DNA of 64,000 bases from Litorilinea aerophila (GTDB lineage Bacteria > Chloroflexota > Anaerolineae > Caldilineales > Caldilineaceae), in contig NZ_VIGC02000008.1 in NCBI RefSeq assembly GCF_006569185.2, positions 153,834-217,833 on the forward strand. Direction: 5' to 3'. How positions within the stretch are numbered: the stretch's first letter is position 1; each line of letters starts with the position of its first letter. The position numbers and the translations under genes are program-made. Shown one piece after another: positions 9,654 to 19,452 of the stretch. The notes under the pieces are model-generated. The model worked only from the letters and a program-made list of their open reading frames with translations. It had not been told where the DNA came from and made no database searches.

Positions 9654-10714
9654 TCTACCTGCTGCTGGATTGTGACGAGTTTCTGACGGCCCAACGGCTG
9701 GCCGAGCTCAAGGCGGCCCTGGGCGACGCGGAAATGGCCGACCTGAACACCACCGTCTTCAGCGGCGGCCAGGCCGGCGCGGCGGAAATCCTGGGGCAGG
9801 CCAGCATGATGCCCTTCCTGGCCGAGCGGCGGCTGGTGGTGGCAGAGGGCTACCTGAGCCACCTGGACAAGCGCATGGCGGCCAGCCAGGGAACGGACAG
9901 CGCCGCCCACCAGGAGGCCGCCCGCTTTCTGGTGGGCCTGGCCGACCTGCCCGAACAGAGCGACCTGGTCCTGATCGACGGCGGCCTGGACAAGCGCCGC
10001 CACCTGTGGCGGGGCTTTACCCTGCCCGCCCAGGACGACCGGCCGGCACGTCCTGTGCCTGGGCTTCAGGCCCTGATTCAGGCCCGGCAGATCCAGCTGG
10101 AATCCCAGGGGACGCCGGATCCCCGGGCCCTGCCCGGCTGGATCCAGCAGCGGGCCCGGAGCAAGCAGATTGCCATCGAGCCCCGGGCCGTGCAGATGCT
10201 GGCTACCTTCGTGGGCCCCAACCTGCGCCAGCTGGACAACGAGCTGGACAAGCTGGCGTCCTACGCATCCGGGCGCCCGGTCACGCCGGACGACGTGGCC
10301 CTGTTGGTCAGCGACGCCAGCGAGGCCATGATCTGGGACCTGACCGACGCCCTCAGCCAGCGGAATCCCCGCCAGGCTGCCCACGCCCTGCAGATGTTGC
10401 GCCGCCACGACGCCAATCCGTTCTACCTCCTGACCATGATCGCCCGCCAGTATCGGATCATCCTCAAGGTCAAGGAGGCAGCCGCCCGGGCCGCCGGCCG
10501 GCCAGCCAATGAATACGACATCGCCAAACAGGTCGGGGAGAGCCCGTATCCGGTGAAGAAGGCGTTGCAGCAGGCCCGGAGCTATTCCTTCGAGGAGTTG
10601 GAGGCCATTTTGAGCCGGCTGTTGGAAGCCGATCACGCCATGAAGACCGGCACCGACCCCGACACCGCCATCGACATCCTGATCGCCGAGTTGACCCAGC
10701 GCGCCCGCCCCTGA
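9650..10714 (+). CDS. holA: DNA polymerase III subunit delta
   Basis: 354 residues. Clamp-loader subunit that opens the beta sliding clamp. The N-terminal AAA-like domain starts YLLLDCDEFLTAQRLAELK. The middle carries PFLAERRLVVAEGY and the DNA_pol3_delta lid segment (AVQMLATFVGPNLRQLDNEL DKL). The C-terminal helical collar has ALQMLRRHDANPFYLLTMIA and ends LLEADHAMKTGTDPDTAIDIL. Like other deltas it lacks a working Walker A. The ATG overlaps the DUF6391 stop codon. Placement just upstream of recF groups two replication/repair genes. Confidence 0.9.
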   Translation: MIYLLLDCDEFLTAQRLAELKAALGDAEMADLNTTVFSGGQAGAAEILGQASMMPFLAERRLVVAEGYLSHLDKRMAASQGTDSAAHQEAARFLVGLADLPEQSDLVLIDGGLDKRRHLWRGFTLPAQDDRPARPVPGLQALIQARQIQLESQGTPDPRALPGWIQQRARSKQIAIEPRAVQMLATFVGPNLRQLDNELDKLASYASGRPVTPDDVALLVSDASEAMIWDLTDALSQRNPRQAAHALQMLRRHDANPFYLLTMIARQYRIILKVKEAAARAAGRPANEYDIAKQVGESPYPVKKALQQARSYSFEELEAILSRLLEADHAMKTGTDPDTAIDILIAELTQRARP

Positions 10715-10763
10715 GCGCCTTCATCTGGCCGCCGGTGTCTGCGCCGGCCGCTTCCATCCCACC

Positions 10764-12050
10764 ATGTTTCTGGCCCACCTCTCCTTAACCCACTTTCGCA
10801 ACTACCACCGCCTGGAGCTGGATTTCACCCGGCGTCTGACTTTGCTCCAGGGCCACAATGCCCAGGGCAAGACCAACCTGTTGGAGGCCATCTACTTCCT
10901 GGCCACCAGCAAGCCGGTCCACGCCCTGGCCGAACGGGAGGTGGTGGACTGGCAGGCCCAGCAGGAACCCATCCCCTTCTGCCGGGTGGCCGCCCGGGTG
11001 GAACTCCAGGAGGGCGAACGGCCCCGCAGCCTGGAGCTGGAGATCATCCTGGCCCCCCGGGGGGAGAACGGCCATTTCGCCAAGCAGGTGAAGATCAACG
11101 GCGTCAACAGGCGCAGCCTGGACCTGGTGGGGCTCATGCGGGCGGTGCTCTTCCTGCCCGAAGATGTGAAGCTGGTGGATGGCAGCCCCGGCGAGCGCCG
11201 CCGTTACCTGGACATCGCCCTCTGCCAGATCGACCCAACCTACTGCCGGGCCCTCTCGGCCTACCAGAAGGTCCTGACCCAACGCAACAGCCTGCTGAAA
11301 CGGCTGCGGGAAGCCCCGGGAGCTTCCCGGGCGCGCCCCCACGATCCGGCCGTGGAGGCCCAGCTCTCCTTCTGGGATGAAAAGCTGGCCCAGCACGGCA
11401 GCTACGTGGTGGCCCGGCGCCACAACTTCATCCTGGCGCTGGAGCAGATCGCCCGTACCCGTCACCACGACCTGACCAATGGCCTGGAGGAGCTGGCCCT
11501 CCAGTACGTCCCGGGCTTCAATCCCGGCCACCTCAGCGCCATGGAGTACGAGCTCCTGCGGGCCGGCGGCGAGCCCTCGCCCCAGGAGTGGCAGGCCATC
11601 CGGACGCCCCTGGCGCCTCAGGAGGTGGCCACCCACTTCCTGGCCAAGCTGGCCAGCCGCCGCAGCCGGGAGCTGGCCGCCGGCGCCACCCTCTACGGCC
11701 CCCACCGGGACGATTTCCGTTTCCTGGCCAACGGTCGGGACCTGCGCACCTACGGCAGCCGGGGCCAGCAGCGGACTGCCGCGCTCTCCCTCAAGCTGGC
11801 CGAGGTCCAGGCCATGACCGAGGCCACCGGCGTGGCCCCCCTGCTGCTCCTGGATGACGTCATGAGTGAGTTGGACGCGCGGCGCCGGCGCACCCTGCTC
11901 CAGGTGTTGGATGGGGTGGCCCAGGCCATTGTGACCACGACCGACTGGGAGGACTTCACGCCGGAGTTTCGGCGTCAGGCCCAGCTATTGCAGGTGCGGA
12001 ATGGAACGGTGGAGCCTGCTTCGGCAGGCCCTCAGGAGTTGGAGGAGTGA
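10764..12050 (+). CDS. recF: DNA replication and repair protein RecF
   Basis: 428 residues. SMC-like ATPase that helps load RecA at single-strand gaps. It opens with the RecF signature FLAHLSLTHFRNYHRLELDF and has Walker A GHNAQGKTN at about 30-38, the RecF motif LPEDVKLVDGSPGERRRYLD in the middle, the ABC-like signature YGSRGQQRTAALSLKLAE near 330 and Walker B LLLLDDVMSELD near 360. It is slightly longer than the usual 360-380 residues because of internal insertions and a C-terminal tail. Its last 19 bases overlap the end of the convergent membrane gene at 12032. Confidence 0.95.
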   Translation: MFLAHLSLTHFRNYHRLELDFTRRLTLLQGHNAQGKTNLLEAIYFLATSKPVHALAEREVVDWQAQQEPIPFCRVAARVELQEGERPRSLELEIILAPRGENGHFAKQVKINGVNRRSLDLVGLMRAVLFLPEDVKLVDGSPGERRRYLDIALCQIDPTYCRALSAYQKVLTQRNSLLKRLREAPGASRARPHDPAVEAQLSFWDEKLAQHGSYVVARRHNFILALEQIARTRHHDLTNGLEELALQYVPGFNPGHLSAMEYELLRAGGEPSPQEWQAIRTPLAPQEVATHFLAKLASRRSRELAAGATLYGPHRDDFRFLANGRDLRTYGSRGQQRTAALSLKLAEVQAMTEATGVAPLLLLDDVMSELDARRRRTLLQVLDGVAQAIVTTTDWEDFTPEFRRQAQLLQVRNGTVEPASAGPQELEE

Positions 12051-12391
12051 GAGGCCGGCGGGGAGGAAGGGGCGCCGGTGGATGAAGCCTGACCGCGCCG
12101 CCGGAGCGGACGCAAGTCCGTGAAGAGGGCCTGGACGGTGCGTCGCACCCGCACCACGTTGCCGCTGGTGCGGATCACCGGTTCCACCACATTGTCGCTG
12201 ACGAAGCTGGCCGTCCCCCGGACGGTGTGGATGGTCTCCTGCGCGTCGTCGATGATGGGCCGGATCTCTGTCTGGAGCAGCCTGACCAGCCGCCAGACCT
12301 GCCAGACCAGGACCGCAATCAGGGCGCCGATGACGATGCTTTCCACGGCGATGATGATGATGGCGATGTCTCGAATGGTGGCGCTGATCAC
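12032..12391 (-). CDS. Small membrane protein, DUF948-like
   Basis: 119 residues: one strong N-terminal membrane helix (IAIIIIAVESIVIGALIAVL), then an amphipathic stretch with RPIIDDAQETIHTVRGTASF VSDNVVEPVIR and a basic, Ser/Pro-rich tail. The layout resembles DUF948 proteins, single-pass envelope proteins of unknown role. It follows the next upstream minus-strand gene by only six bases, so mnmA, this gene and its neighbour look like one operon. The 3' end overlaps recF by 19 bp on the opposite strand. Confidence 0.6.
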   Translation of the reverse strand: MISATIRDIAIIIIAVESIVIGALIAVLVWQVWRLVRLLQTEIRPIIDDAQETIHTVRGTASFVSDNVVEPVIRTSGNVVRVRRTVQALFTDLRPLRRRGQASSTGAPSSPPASHSSNS

Positions 12392-12397
12392 CAGGGT

Positions 12398-12660
12398 TTA
12401 CTCCTTTTCCTTGCGCCCCACCTCCCGGGCGCCTATCAGGGCCAGCCAGGCGCCGATGGAGGCTTCCACCAGGTGAAGCTGGCCGATCTGGAAGAACGAA
12501 ACCTGGGTCGCCAGGCCCAGGAGCTGCCCCAGGGCAAAGCCCACCCCTGCAGCTACCACATAGAGTAGCAAATCCCGGACACTCCGTCCACCCCAAAGAT
12601 GAAAGAGGCTGGCATAGCCCAGGGCGATGAGCGCGGCCAGCAGCAGTCCGGGGGGGACCA

Positions 12661-12670
<10 letters not shown>
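12398..12670 (-). CDS. Small membrane protein, unknown
   Basis: 90 residues with three predicted membrane helices ([37 protein letters not shown]; a third around [15 protein letters not shown]) and a charged end GRKEKE. It overlaps the mnmA stop codon: ATG at 12670 reads across it, and an alternative ATG at 12661 overlaps it as TGATG, so coupling is likely either way. I do not recognise a named family. Confidence 0.6.
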
Positions 12671-13773
<1,103 letters not shown>

Positions 13774-14139
13774 AGGATGTATTGTACATGAAAACGGTGT
13801 TTTTGCAGGAGTTTTGACTACTACACGCTGACTCCCCTGCAAAAAGGGCGTTTTTGAACGCAAAGGCGCAAAGGTGCAAAGGCGCAAAGAAGTGCAGGAG
13901 GGAATCACTCGAATCAGCGTTCATCTGCGTGGGTCAGCGTCCTCATTTGATCTTTGTGCAGTAGAGCCACACACTATCTTTGCAGATCCGATCCACAGAT
14001 TTTACAGTCACCCACGGCGGGCCGGAGACTCGCCCTACATATCCGTGGCGTCCAGTCTGAGCGGATGGCGGCCCCTGGCGCAGGTGAGGTCTCCGGCCGC
14101 ACGGTGGTGCCCGGAAGGGCACCCATTCCCCCTGTCGCC
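13774..14139. repeat. Intergenic dispersed-repeat cluster
   Basis: No gene is supported. An inverted repeat spans 13800-13845 (TTTTTGCAGGAGT against ACTCCCCTGCAAAAA). It is followed at about 13860-13895 by a short iterated element of the type GCAAAGGCGCAAAG, and by the related stretch to 13940. The right arm, TGACTCCCCTGCAAAAA (13829-13845), recurs exactly at 25154-25170 and with two changes at 38139-38155. Confidence 0.7.
13781..13808 (-). promoter_or_regulatory. Candidate mnmA promoter
   Basis: Minus strand: CTGCAA (13808-13803), 16-bp spacer, TACAAT (13786-13781). The predicted transcript start is at or next to the A of the ATG at 13773. Confidence 0.4.
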
Positions 14140-14547
14140 TCACCCTGCGCCATGCCGGGCCTGGTCCCAGGGGATGGCGCTGACTTCGTCGTGGCGCAGG
14201 GCGCGGGTGCCGATCCGGTCGATGCGCATGATGAGGCGGCAGGCAGGATCCGGGCAGACCACCCGGCTGTCGGTCTCCATCCAGTCGGCGGGGTGGTTGC
14301 GCCGTTGCTTGGCCGGCAGGAGGGGGATGGCCGCCTGGAGCGCGTAGAGGCAAAAGTCCGCGCCGTCCGGCAAAGAGATCTTGCCGCTGCGCAGGTAGAA
14401 GCGATCCCCCTCGGCCATGGCACACGTACAGTGGCCTTCAATCCGCTCCACCACCACGGCCAGGTCATACAACTCGAACTGGTCGTCCGGCTCTGAAAAC
14501 GCCTTCTCGCTCCCCTGTGGAGTCATCTGTCCACTCGATTCCTGCAT
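14140..14547 (-). CDS. TIGR04076 family protein
   Basis: 135 residues. The core AVVVERIEGHCTCAMAEGDR followed by DGADFCLYALQAAIPLLPAK matches the TIGR04076 pattern (a V..i.G.C....GD.f motif and an IC..Al..l.Pf segment). The C-terminus adds VVCPDPACRLIMRIDRI, a CxxxxC-like pair. Function of the family is unknown. The ATG at 14547 is preceded by AAGGAGGGGGAGG; the longer open frame upstream overlaps the divergent gene's control region and is rejected. Divergent from the LLM oxidoreductase. Confidence 0.75.
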   Translation of the reverse strand: MQESSGQMTPQGSEKAFSEPDDQFELYDLAVVVERIEGHCTCAMAEGDRFYLRSGKISLPDGADFCLYALQAAIPLLPAKQRRNHPADWMETDSRVVCPDPACRLIMRIDRIGTRALRHDEVSAIPWDQARHGAG

Positions 14548-14725
14548 CCTCCCCCTCCTTGCTGCAACAGGCGCGGGGCAGCTCCGCCCGCCGACTGGCT
14601 CCAGGTTGACATAGGGAGGCTGAAACCCATCCCGGCGCCCCTGCCATGTGGGCCAGGACGGGCCAGCCATGGTAGGATACAGGGTATGCAAAGATGAGCA
14701 GCCCGTCAAACAGAGAGGATGCCCT

Positions 14726-15742
14726 GTGACCCATCTGGACCCTTCCCGGCAGACCATCAGCGTTGCCTTTCAGACTGACAAACCCCTGGCCGCGTACGGC
14801 GCGCTGGCGGCCCAGGTGGAAGCCTATGGCTTTGACGGCATCTCCGTCTACAACGACATGCTCTACCAGCCTGCCTGGCTGCCCCTGCTGGAGGTGGCCC
14901 GGGCTACTCGACGGGTGCGCATTGGCCCGGCCGCGGTCAACCCCTTCACCTGTCATCCGGTCAACATCGCCGGCCACATCGCCCTGATCGACGAGGCGTC
15001 CCAGGGGCGGGCCTACCTGGGACTGGCCCGGGGGAGCTGGCTGGATTTTGTGGGGCTGGAGCCCCGGCGGACGGTGACCGCCCTGCGGGAGGCCTTTGGC
15101 TGCATCCGGCACCTGCTCACCCGCTCCACCGAACCCTACGCCGGCCACCTCTTTCCCCTGGCCGGAGGCGACACCCTGCGCTGGCCCATCCTCCGGCCGG
15201 ATCTCCCCTTCCTCCTGGGCAGTTGGGGCGCCCAGACCATCCGCGCCTGCATCGCCTGGATCCACGAGGTCAAGGTGGGGGGCACGGCCAACCCGGACGT
15301 GGTTCCCCACTTCCGGACCGTGATCGACCAGGCTGCCGTGGCCGCCGGCCGGGCCGCCGGAGAGGTGGGCGTGGTCATCGGCTCCGTCACCGTGGTGGAT
15401 GAGGACGGCCAGGCGGCCCGGGCCCGGGCTCGCCGGGAGGTGGCCCTCTACCTGCCGGTGGTGGCCGACCTGGACCCCACCCTGGAGCTGGATCCCGAGC
15501 TCCTGGCCCGGATCCGGGCGGCGGCGGACCGCTATGACTTCGACCAGGCCGCCGGGCTCATTTCTGACGGGCTGTTGGCCCGCTTTGCCTTTGCCGGCAC
15601 GCCGGAGCAGGTGGCCGCCCAGGCCCGGGCCATCCTGGAGGCCGGCGCCGCCCGGGTAGAATTCGGTACGCCCCACGGCCTGGAGGCCGAGACCGGTCTG
15701 CGACTCCTGGGCGAGCGGGTGCTCCCGGCCCTGCGCGGATAG
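14726..15742 (+). CDS. LLM-class flavin-dependent oxidoreductase
   Basis: 338 residues from the GTG at 14726, picked because AGAGAGGA stands six bases upstream and the family begins about here (ISVAFQTDKPLAAYGALAAQVEAYGF). The luciferase-like TIM-barrel landmarks follow: FDGISVYNDMLYQPAWLPLL, TRRVRIGPAAVNPFTCHPV, and GRAYLGLARGSW. Such enzymes reduce with FMN or coenzyme F420; the sequence resembles the F420-dependent methylene-H4MPT reductase-like branch, but no F420 biosynthesis gene is nearby. Substrate unknown. Confidence 0.85.
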   Translation: MTHLDPSRQTISVAFQTDKPLAAYGALAAQVEAYGFDGISVYNDMLYQPAWLPLLEVARATRRVRIGPAAVNPFTCHPVNIAGHIALIDEASQGRAYLGLARGSWLDFVGLEPRRTVTALREAFGCIRHLLTRSTEPYAGHLFPLAGGDTLRWPILRPDLPFLLGSWGAQTIRACIAWIHEVKVGGTANPDVVPHFRTVIDQAAVAAGRAAGEVGVVIGSVTVVDEDGQAARARARREVALYLPVVADLDPTLELDPELLARIRAAADRYDFDQAAGLISDGLLARFAFAGTPEQVAAQARAILEAGAARVEFGTPHGLEAETGLRLLGERVLPALRG

Positions 15743-15768
15743 CGCCGGCTTCTCCGCTCCCGGGCGCT

Positions 15769-15798
15769 TTGCCGGAATTCCGCCCTAACCGCTATAAT
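15769..15798 (+). promoter_or_regulatory. Promoter of the dipeptide-type ABC operon
   Basis: TTGCCG (15769-15774), 18-bp spacer, TATAAT (15793-15798), about 100 nt before the binding-protein ATG at 15902. Confidence 0.5.
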
Positions 15799-15901
15799 CA
15801 GATTCACCTCGAACCCATCCCCCGGCCTGAACGACCAACCGCCCCGGGCCTCCGCCCGCAACAGATGCAACAACCGCCTATCGCCCAAAGGAGAGAAACG
15901 T

Positions 15902-17527
15902 ATGGGTCGAACCAAGCACATTTTCAATAGTTTAAATCGTCGGGACTTTATCCGCCTGGCCGGCCTGGTTGGCGCGGGGACCGCCAGCGGCCTGCTCTGG
16001 GGATGCACCGCGCCTGAGGCCGCAACAACCGGCGGTCAGCCCAGCGTGGAGGTGACCGAGAGCCAGGGCCCGTCCGGCCCCCAGGGCGAACTGGTCATCG
16101 TCCAGGGGGTGGACGCGGAATCTCTGGACCCGTACGTGACCACCTCCGGGGCCTCCAAGGGCATGGTGTGGTCCATCTACGACAAGTTGCTGGAGCGCTC
16201 TCCGGATATGCAGTTGATTCCGTGGCTGGCCACCGAGTGGCAGGTGGTGGATGACACCACCTGGGAATTCAAGCTGCGGGATGAGGTCTACTTCCACAAC
16301 GGGGAGAAGTTCAGCGCCGAGCACGTGCGGGATTCCATCACCCGCTTCAAAGATCCGAACCTGAAGAACGTCTACGCCGCCCAGCTTGCGCCGGTGGTGG
16401 AGGTGGAAGTGGTCGATCCCCTGACCGTGCGCATCAAGACCGACGGCCCCTTTGCCCTGCTGGCCGAAGTCCTCTCCACCTACTGTGAAATATTGCCCAA
16501 GGCCATCACCTCGGGCGAGGTGGACGCCGCCACCCAGGCCATTGGCACGGGCCCTTACCGGTTCGTGGAGTGGACCCCCGGCGACCGCATGGTGGTGGAA
16601 GCCGCGACCCTGGCAGGGGGGCAGCCCCACTTCAGCGGCCAGCCCCGGCTGCAGCGCATCCTCTGGCGGCCAGTGCCGGAGGGGACGACCCGGGTGGTGG
16701 AGCTCAAGACCGGCCAGGCCCACCTGATCACCCCGGTGGATCCGGTGCAGCGGCAGGAGCTGGAGGCCGACCCGGCCACCGGCGTCATTGCCTTCCGCCA
16801 GATCAACTCCATCATCGTGGTGCTCAACAGCCTCAAGGTGGAGCCCTTCCAGGACGTGCGAGTGCGCCAGGCCCTCAACTACGCCACCGACGTGCCCACC
16901 CTGATCAACACCGTCATGCAGGGCGCGGCCTACCAGCTGGCCGGTCCCTTCGGCCCCGGCATCCCCGGCTACGACCCCGAGCTGGAGCCCTATCCCTACG
17001 ATCCGGACAAGGCCCGGCAGCTCCTGGCGGAGGCCGGCTACGGCGACGGCTTTGAGTTGACCCTGGTTTCGCCCAACGGCCGCTACCTCAACGACAGGCT
17101 GGCCAGCGAGGCCATCGCCGGCATGTGGTCGGAGGTGGGCGTGCAGACCACGGTGCAGGTCATGGACTGGAGCCCTTTCGTGGAGGGGGTGCTGGGCAAG
17201 ACCCACGACGCCTTCTTCTTCTCCCAGGTGGGCGTGTTGTTGGACGCCACCGTGAGTATCAACTTCCACTCGGGGCGCAAGGGCGCGGCCTGGCAGGGCT
17301 ACGACAATCCGGAGGTCAACCAGATCATCGACGAAGCGCCCAAGGAGATGGACGCGGAGAAGCGCAACGAGATGTACAAGCGGCTGGGCCGCATCATCTA
17401 CGAGGAGTGCCCCTGGGTCTTTCTCTGGAACCAGCAGGGGCTCTTTGGCATCCGCAACGAGGTCCAGGGCTGGGAACCCCACCAGGATGGCATCATCCGC
17501 CTGGGCGACATTCATCTGGCGGCGTGA
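15902..17527 (+). CDS. ABC transporter substrate-binding lipoprotein, family 5 (peptide/nickel type)
   Basis: 541 residues. The N-terminus has a twin-arginine-like motif (NRRDFIRLAG), a hydrophobic core and a lipobox (LLWGC, Cys at about 37), so it is an exported lipoprotein held on the outer face of the membrane. The SBP_bac_5 body starts ELVIVQGVDAESLDPY and includes VVDDTTWEFKLRDEVYFHNG, the classic signature (W.f.LR..v.FhdG), and VRQALNYATDVPTLIN. Ligands in this family are mostly di- or oligopeptides, but also sugars and nickel. Upstream ribosome site AAGGAGAGAAACGT. First of a three-gene transporter set; the two ATPases are not adjacent. Confidence 0.92.
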   Translation: MGRTKHIFNSLNRRDFIRLAGLVGAGTASGLLWGCTAPEAATTGGQPSVEVTESQGPSGPQGELVIVQGVDAESLDPYVTTSGASKGMVWSIYDKLLERSPDMQLIPWLATEWQVVDDTTWEFKLRDEVYFHNGEKFSAEHVRDSITRFKDPNLKNVYAAQLAPVVEVEVVDPLTVRIKTDGPFALLAEVLSTYCEILPKAITSGEVDAATQAIGTGPYRFVEWTPGDRMVVEAATLAGGQPHFSGQPRLQRILWRPVPEGTTRVVELKTGQAHLITPVDPVQRQELEADPATGVIAFRQINSIIVVLNSLKVEPFQDVRVRQALNYATDVPTLINTVMQGAAYQLAGPFGPGIPGYDPELEPYPYDPDKARQLLAEAGYGDGFELTLVSPNGRYLNDRLASEAIAGMWSEVGVQTTVQVMDWSPFVEGVLGKTHDAFFFSQVGVLLDATVSINFHSGRKGAAWQGYDNPEVNQIIDEAPKEMDAEKRNEMYKRLGRIIYEECPWVFLWNQQGLFGIRNEVQGWEPHQDGIIRLGDIHLAA

Positions 17528-17563
17528 GGGTTCTATCCACAGACTCTACCGCAATATAGATCC

Positions 17564-18484
17564 ATGTCCCGATACCTGGTTCAACGGCTCCAACACCTGG
17601 CCTGGGTGCTTTTTGCCGTCAGTCTGCTGGTCTTCCTGCTGATTTACCTGTCCGGCGATCCCGCGACCCTGCTGGCCCCCCTGGATGCCAAGCCCGAAGA
17701 CGTGGCCCGTATCCGGCAGCTCTACGGGCTGGATCAGCCCATCCTGGTCCAGTACTGGCGTTTTCTCGTCCAGGCTGTCCAGGGCGACCTGGGCGAATCC
17801 TTCCGCTACCATCAGCCGGCCCTGACCCTGGTGTTGCAGAAGCTCCCGGCCACGGTGCAGCTGGCCCTCTTTTCCCTGGGCCTGACCGTCCTGGTCGGCA
17901 TCCCCCTGGGGGTGCTGGCCGGGACTCGACCCAACAGCCTGGTGGACTGGATCGCCTCCCTGATCACCTTCGTGGGCATCAGCATCCCGTCGTTCTGGCT
18001 GGGCATCCTCCTGATCCTGGCCTTCGCCGACCGGCTGCGCTGGCTGCCTTCCTCCGGCGCGGGCACATGGCGCCACCTGCTCCTGCCGGGCATCACCCTT
18101 TCCCTGTACAGCATCGGCCTGGTCTCCCGCCTGGTTCGCTCCACCCTGATCGACGTCCTCCAGCACGACTACATCCGCACGGCCCGGGCCAAAGGACTGG
18201 GCGAACGGTTGGTGCTCTATCGCCATGCCCTGCGCAACACCCTCATCCCCACCGTCACCGTGCTGGGGCTACAGTTGGGCGGCCTGTTGGGCGGCTCCGT
18301 GGTGGTGGAGTCGGTCTTCGCCTGGCCGGGCGTGGGCTGGCTGATGCTCCAGGGGATCCAGAACCGGGACCTGCCCCTGGTGCGGGCGGTGGTGCTGGTG
18401 GTGGGCCTGGCCTTTGTCCTCATCAACCTGACCGTCGACCTGATCTACACCCTCATCGATCCACGGATTCGCCATGAGACGTAA
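17564..18484 (+). CDS. ABC transporter permease, DppB/OppB type
   Basis: 306 residues. N-terminal MSRYLVQRLQHLAWVLFAVS is typical of OppB/DppB, with the large periplasmic loop after the first helix (PDVARIRQLYGLDQPI region) and six membrane helices. The permease ATPase-docking (EAA) loop reads YIRTARAKGLGERLVLYRHA. Integral membrane partner of the next gene, which it overlaps by 11 bp. Confidence 0.93.
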   Translation: MSRYLVQRLQHLAWVLFAVSLLVFLLIYLSGDPATLLAPLDAKPEDVARIRQLYGLDQPILVQYWRFLVQAVQGDLGESFRYHQPALTLVLQKLPATVQLALFSLGLTVLVGIPLGVLAGTRPNSLVDWIASLITFVGISIPSFWLGILLILAFADRLRWLPSSGAGTWRHLLLPGITLSLYSIGLVSRLVRSTLIDVLQHDYIRTARAKGLGERLVLYRHALRNTLIPTVTVLGLQLGGLLGGSVVVESVFAWPGVGWLMLQGIQNRDLPLVRAVVLVVGLAFVLINLTVDLIYTLIDPRIRHET

Positions 18485-19304
18485 CCGCAGACGCCTGGGA
18501 CGGAGCGCCCAATTCTGGGTGGGGGCCATCGTCTTTGTCGCCGTGGTGGCGGTGGCGGGGTTATCCCACTGGCTCAGCCCCCACGACTACGCGGCCCAGA
18601 ACCTGACCAAGGCCCTGCTGCCCCCCTTCTGGATGCCCGGCAGCGACCCGGCCTACCCCCTGGGGACCGACCGGCTGGGCCGGGATCTTCTCTCCCGGCT
18701 CATGGTCGGCGCCCGAGTCTCCACGGCGGTGGGCGTCTTTTCCGTGTTGCTGGGCGGCACCCTGGGCACCTTAACCGGCCTGGCCGCCGGCTACTTCGGC
18801 GGCTGGGTGGATCGCACCATCAGCCGGCTGATCGACATCCAGCTCTCCTTTCCACCGGTCTTCCTGGCCATCGCCATCATGGCTGCCGTCGGCCAGAGCC
18901 TGACCAACCTGATCCTGGTGCTGGCCCTGGTCACCTGGGTCCAGTACGCCCGGGTCTGTCGCGGCTCCACCCTGGCGCTGCGGGGGGCGGAGTTTGTACA
19001 GGCGGCCCGGGCCATCGGCGCCGGTCATGGGCGCATCCTCCTGCGCCACCTGCTGCCCTCGGTGCTGCCGCCCCTGGCCGTCATCGCCACAGTCAACATG
19101 TCCAGCATGATCCTGGCGGAGGCGGCCCTGAGCTTTTTGGGGCTGGGGGTGCAGCCGCCCACGCCAGCATGGGGGAGCATGGTCAGCGAGGCCAGGGCCG
19201 TGCAGAGCATCGCCTGGTGGAACGCGGTCTTTCCCGGCCTGGCCATCGTCATCTTCGTGACCAGCGCCAACCTCATGGGCGAGGGCCTGCGCCAGCGCCG
19301 GTGA
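18474..19304 (+). CDS. ABC transporter permease, DppC/OppC type
   Basis: 276 residues. N-terminal cytoplasmic segment and first helix, then the DppC signature HPLGTDRLGRDLLSRLMVGAR (here YPLGTDRLGRDLLSRLMVGA). Docking loop FVQAARAIGAGHGRILLRHL and the ending SANLMGEGLRQ are characteristic. The start codon lies inside the previous gene (11-bp overlap). No nucleotide-binding subunit follows, so the ATPases must be encoded elsewhere. Confidence 0.93.
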   Translation: MRRNRRRLGRSAQFWVGAIVFVAVVAVAGLSHWLSPHDYAAQNLTKALLPPFWMPGSDPAYPLGTDRLGRDLLSRLMVGARVSTAVGVFSVLLGGTLGTLTGLAAGYFGGWVDRTISRLIDIQLSFPPVFLAIAIMAAVGQSLTNLILVLALVTWVQYARVCRGSTLALRGAEFVQAARAIGAGHGRILLRHLLPSVLPPLAVIATVNMSSMILAEAALSFLGLGVQPPTPAWGSMVSEARAVQSIAWWNAVFPGLAIVIFVTSANLMGEGLRQRR

Positions 19305-19340
19305 GCGTCGGGAGGGTAACCATTCCCCCCTCATCCCCAG

Positions 19341-19373
19341 CCCTTCTCCCCCAGCAAAACCGGGGGAGAAGGG
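19341..19373. repeat. 12-bp perfect stem-loop
   Basis: CCCTTCTCCCCC (19341-19352) pairs perfectly with 19362-19373 around a 9-nt loop. It lies just after the permease stop codon. There is no T run directly after the stem, so it could be an atypical terminator or a dispersed repeat. Confidence 0.6.
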
Positions 19374-19452
19374 AGAAGCGAATCGTTTTGAGTCAACCGC
19401 GCGGCCGTGTCCATGGGGCCGCGGCGCCAGATCCGTTCAGGAGAGAACGACC

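Noticed and set aside
15932..17515. Minus-strand open frame of about 527 codons
   Set aside because: Antisense of the binding protein; composition is typical of a GC-rich mirror frame.
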